NCBI RefSeq assembly: GCF_016598615.1
Contig: NZ_CP066831.1
Location: 8,804,001 to 8,868,000 of the forward strand
Direction of reading: 5' to 3'
Length of the DNA stretch: 64,000 nucleotides
Origin: Streptomyces liliifuscus
Lineage (GTDB): Bacteria; Actinomycetota; Actinomycetes; Streptomycetales; Streptomycetaceae
The notes beneath the pieces were generated by a model that was not told the DNA's origin, did not search any database, and worked only from the letters and a program-made list of their open reading frames with translations. Shown piece by piece: positions 63,207 to 64,000 of this stretch; the first letter of the stretch is position 1, and every line of letters starts with the position of its first letter. The translations under genes were made by a program, and so were the position numbers.

Positions 63207-64000
63207 ATGCAGCACGCAGTGGGGTCTCCGCTGCCGCCGCCCCACCAGCCGGGGCACGGACCGGCCGCCGGCTGGTCGCCGGCCGCACAACACCCGGGAC
63301 CGCACCACCCGGGCGCCCACCCGGGTTCCGCGCCTGCGCCCCAGGGGCCCGCGGGCCCGCCCCCCGGCTTCGCCGGAGCGCCGACCGGGCCCACCGCCCC
63401 CCATCCGCCCGGCCACGCGCCCGCCCCGCATCACGCGGTCCCGCACCACGCCCCTCCGACACCGGACACCACGGGCCACGTACAGCTGCCGCCGGGCGGT
63501 CCCGTTCCGATGCCGAGCGCGCCGCCGACCGCAGGCACGCCCGATCCGACGTCCACCACCCTCGCCGTCCTGCTCATCGGACCCGCGGGCGCCGGCAAGA
63601 CCAGCGTCGCCAAGTACTGGGCGGACCACCGCAGGGTGCCCACCGCGCACATCAGCCTGGACGACGTACGTGAATGGGTGCGCTCGGGCTTCGCGGACCC
63701 GCAGTCGGGGTGGAACGACCACTCGGAGGCGCAGTATCGTCTCGCCCGCCGCACCTGCGGCTTCGCGGCCCGCAACTTCCTGGCCAACAACATCTCCTGC
63801 ATCCTCGACGACGCGGTCTTCCCCGACCGTCCCGTCGTCGGCCTCGGCGGCTGGAAGCGGCACGTCGGTCCCGGCCTGCTGCCGGTCGTCCTCCTTCCGG
63901 GCCTGGAGATAGTCCTGGAGCGCAACGCCGAGCGCTCCGGAAACCGCCGCCTCACCGACGAGGAGGTCGCCCGCATCCACGGCCGCATGGCGGGCTGGTA
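63207..64000 (+). CDS. Pro/Ala/Gly/His-rich P-loop NTPase, incomplete at window end
   Basis: The first ~115 residues are disordered and rich in Pro, His, Gly and Ala (e.g. PAPHHAVPHHAPPTPDTTGH). A kinase-like P-loop domain follows: Walker A is LLIGPAGAGKTSVAKYWADH. LDDVREWVRSGFADPQSG and CILDDAVFPDRP, a Walker B-like acidic pair, come next. It resembles small-molecule or zeta-toxin/AAA_33-type P-loop kinases. The reading frame runs off the window at 64000, so length and C-terminus are unknown. In S. coelicolor, from memory, a large Pro/Ala/Gly-rich protein occupies this spot next to aroB. Confidence 0.75.
   Translation, partial: MQHAVGSPLPPPHQPGHGPAAGWSPAAQHPGPHHPGAHPGSAPAPQGPAGPPPGFAGAPTGPTAPHPPGHAPAPHHAVPHHAPPTPDTTGHVQLPPGGPVPMPSAPPTAGTPDPTSTTLAVLLIGPAGAGKTSVAKYWADHRRVPTAHISLDDVREWVRSGFADPQSGWNDHSEAQYRLARRTCGFAARNFLANNISCILDDAVFPDRPVVGLGGWKRHVGPGLLPVVLLPGLEIVLERNAERSGNRRLTDEEVARIHGRMAGW

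Overview
This 64 kb window is chromosomal DNA of a Streptomyces or very close relative. It has very high G+C throughout, many GTG and TTG starts, 1- and 4-base start/stop overlaps (ATGA, GTGA), and several copies of intergenic repeats typical of Streptomyces. The housekeeping gene order also fits: thrS, HIT, pgsA, acyltransferase, pimA, pdxST, yebC, ruvCAB, yajC-secDF, apt, relA, hisS, rpsD, alaS, mltG, aro. From memory this runs parallel to S. coelicolor about SCO1493-SCO1531, and the thrS-to-ruvB part also to Mycobacterium tuberculosis Rv2614c-Rv2592c.

Accessory left end (1-12,350). Two near-identical tRNA-Val(CAC) genes flank about 11.7 kb. Right after the first tRNA come a perfect 20-bp stem-loop, about 1.1 kb of degenerate tandem repeat with a ~27-nt period and no convincing gene, and a C-rich, G-poor stretch whose minus strand is strongly G-quadruplex prone. 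Next is a carbohydrate locus: Tat-type lipoprotein solute-binding protein, two MalF/MalG-type permeases, a YesL-like membrane protein and a secreted YetA/PL26-like protein. It probably handles rhamnogalacturonan-type oligosaccharides and has no ATPase of its own. A very large polytopic membrane protein on the minus strand and an SRPBCC protein complete the segment.

Core block 1 (12,480-32,240). An exonuclease and a DUF4365-like/unknown two-gene unit precede thrS. A potassium channel, a HIT protein, an unknown membrane protein and an EF-G-like GTPase with a diverged G4 motif follow. The pgsA-acyltransferase-pimA operon then makes phosphatidylinositol mannosides, pdxST makes pyridoxal phosphate, and yebC-ruvCAB covers a regulator and Holliday-junction processing.

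Core block 2 (32,400-43,650). yajC-secD-secF, apt and relA (bifunctional ppGpp enzyme) are followed by a DUF349 protein and a membrane-anchored cyclophilin on the minus strand, then a glyoxalase-II-like hydrolase and hisS. A 186-bp cruciform-forming repeat separates hisS from a minus-strand ABC exporter/two-component operon (43,866-47,417) that looks like an accessory insertion.

Core block 3 (47,550-64,000). A VKOR-family protein, rarA, rpsD behind a ~330-nt structured leader, a minus-strand STAND ATPase with TPR-like repeats, two small envelope proteins, alaS, ruvX, mltG with a Q/Y/G-rich cytoplasmic tail, and the shikimate genes aroE, aroC, aroK and aroB. The window ends inside a Pro/Ala/Gly-rich P-loop protein.

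The least explained features are the ~27-nt repeat array beside tRNA-Val, the DUF4365 gene pair and the rpsD leader.
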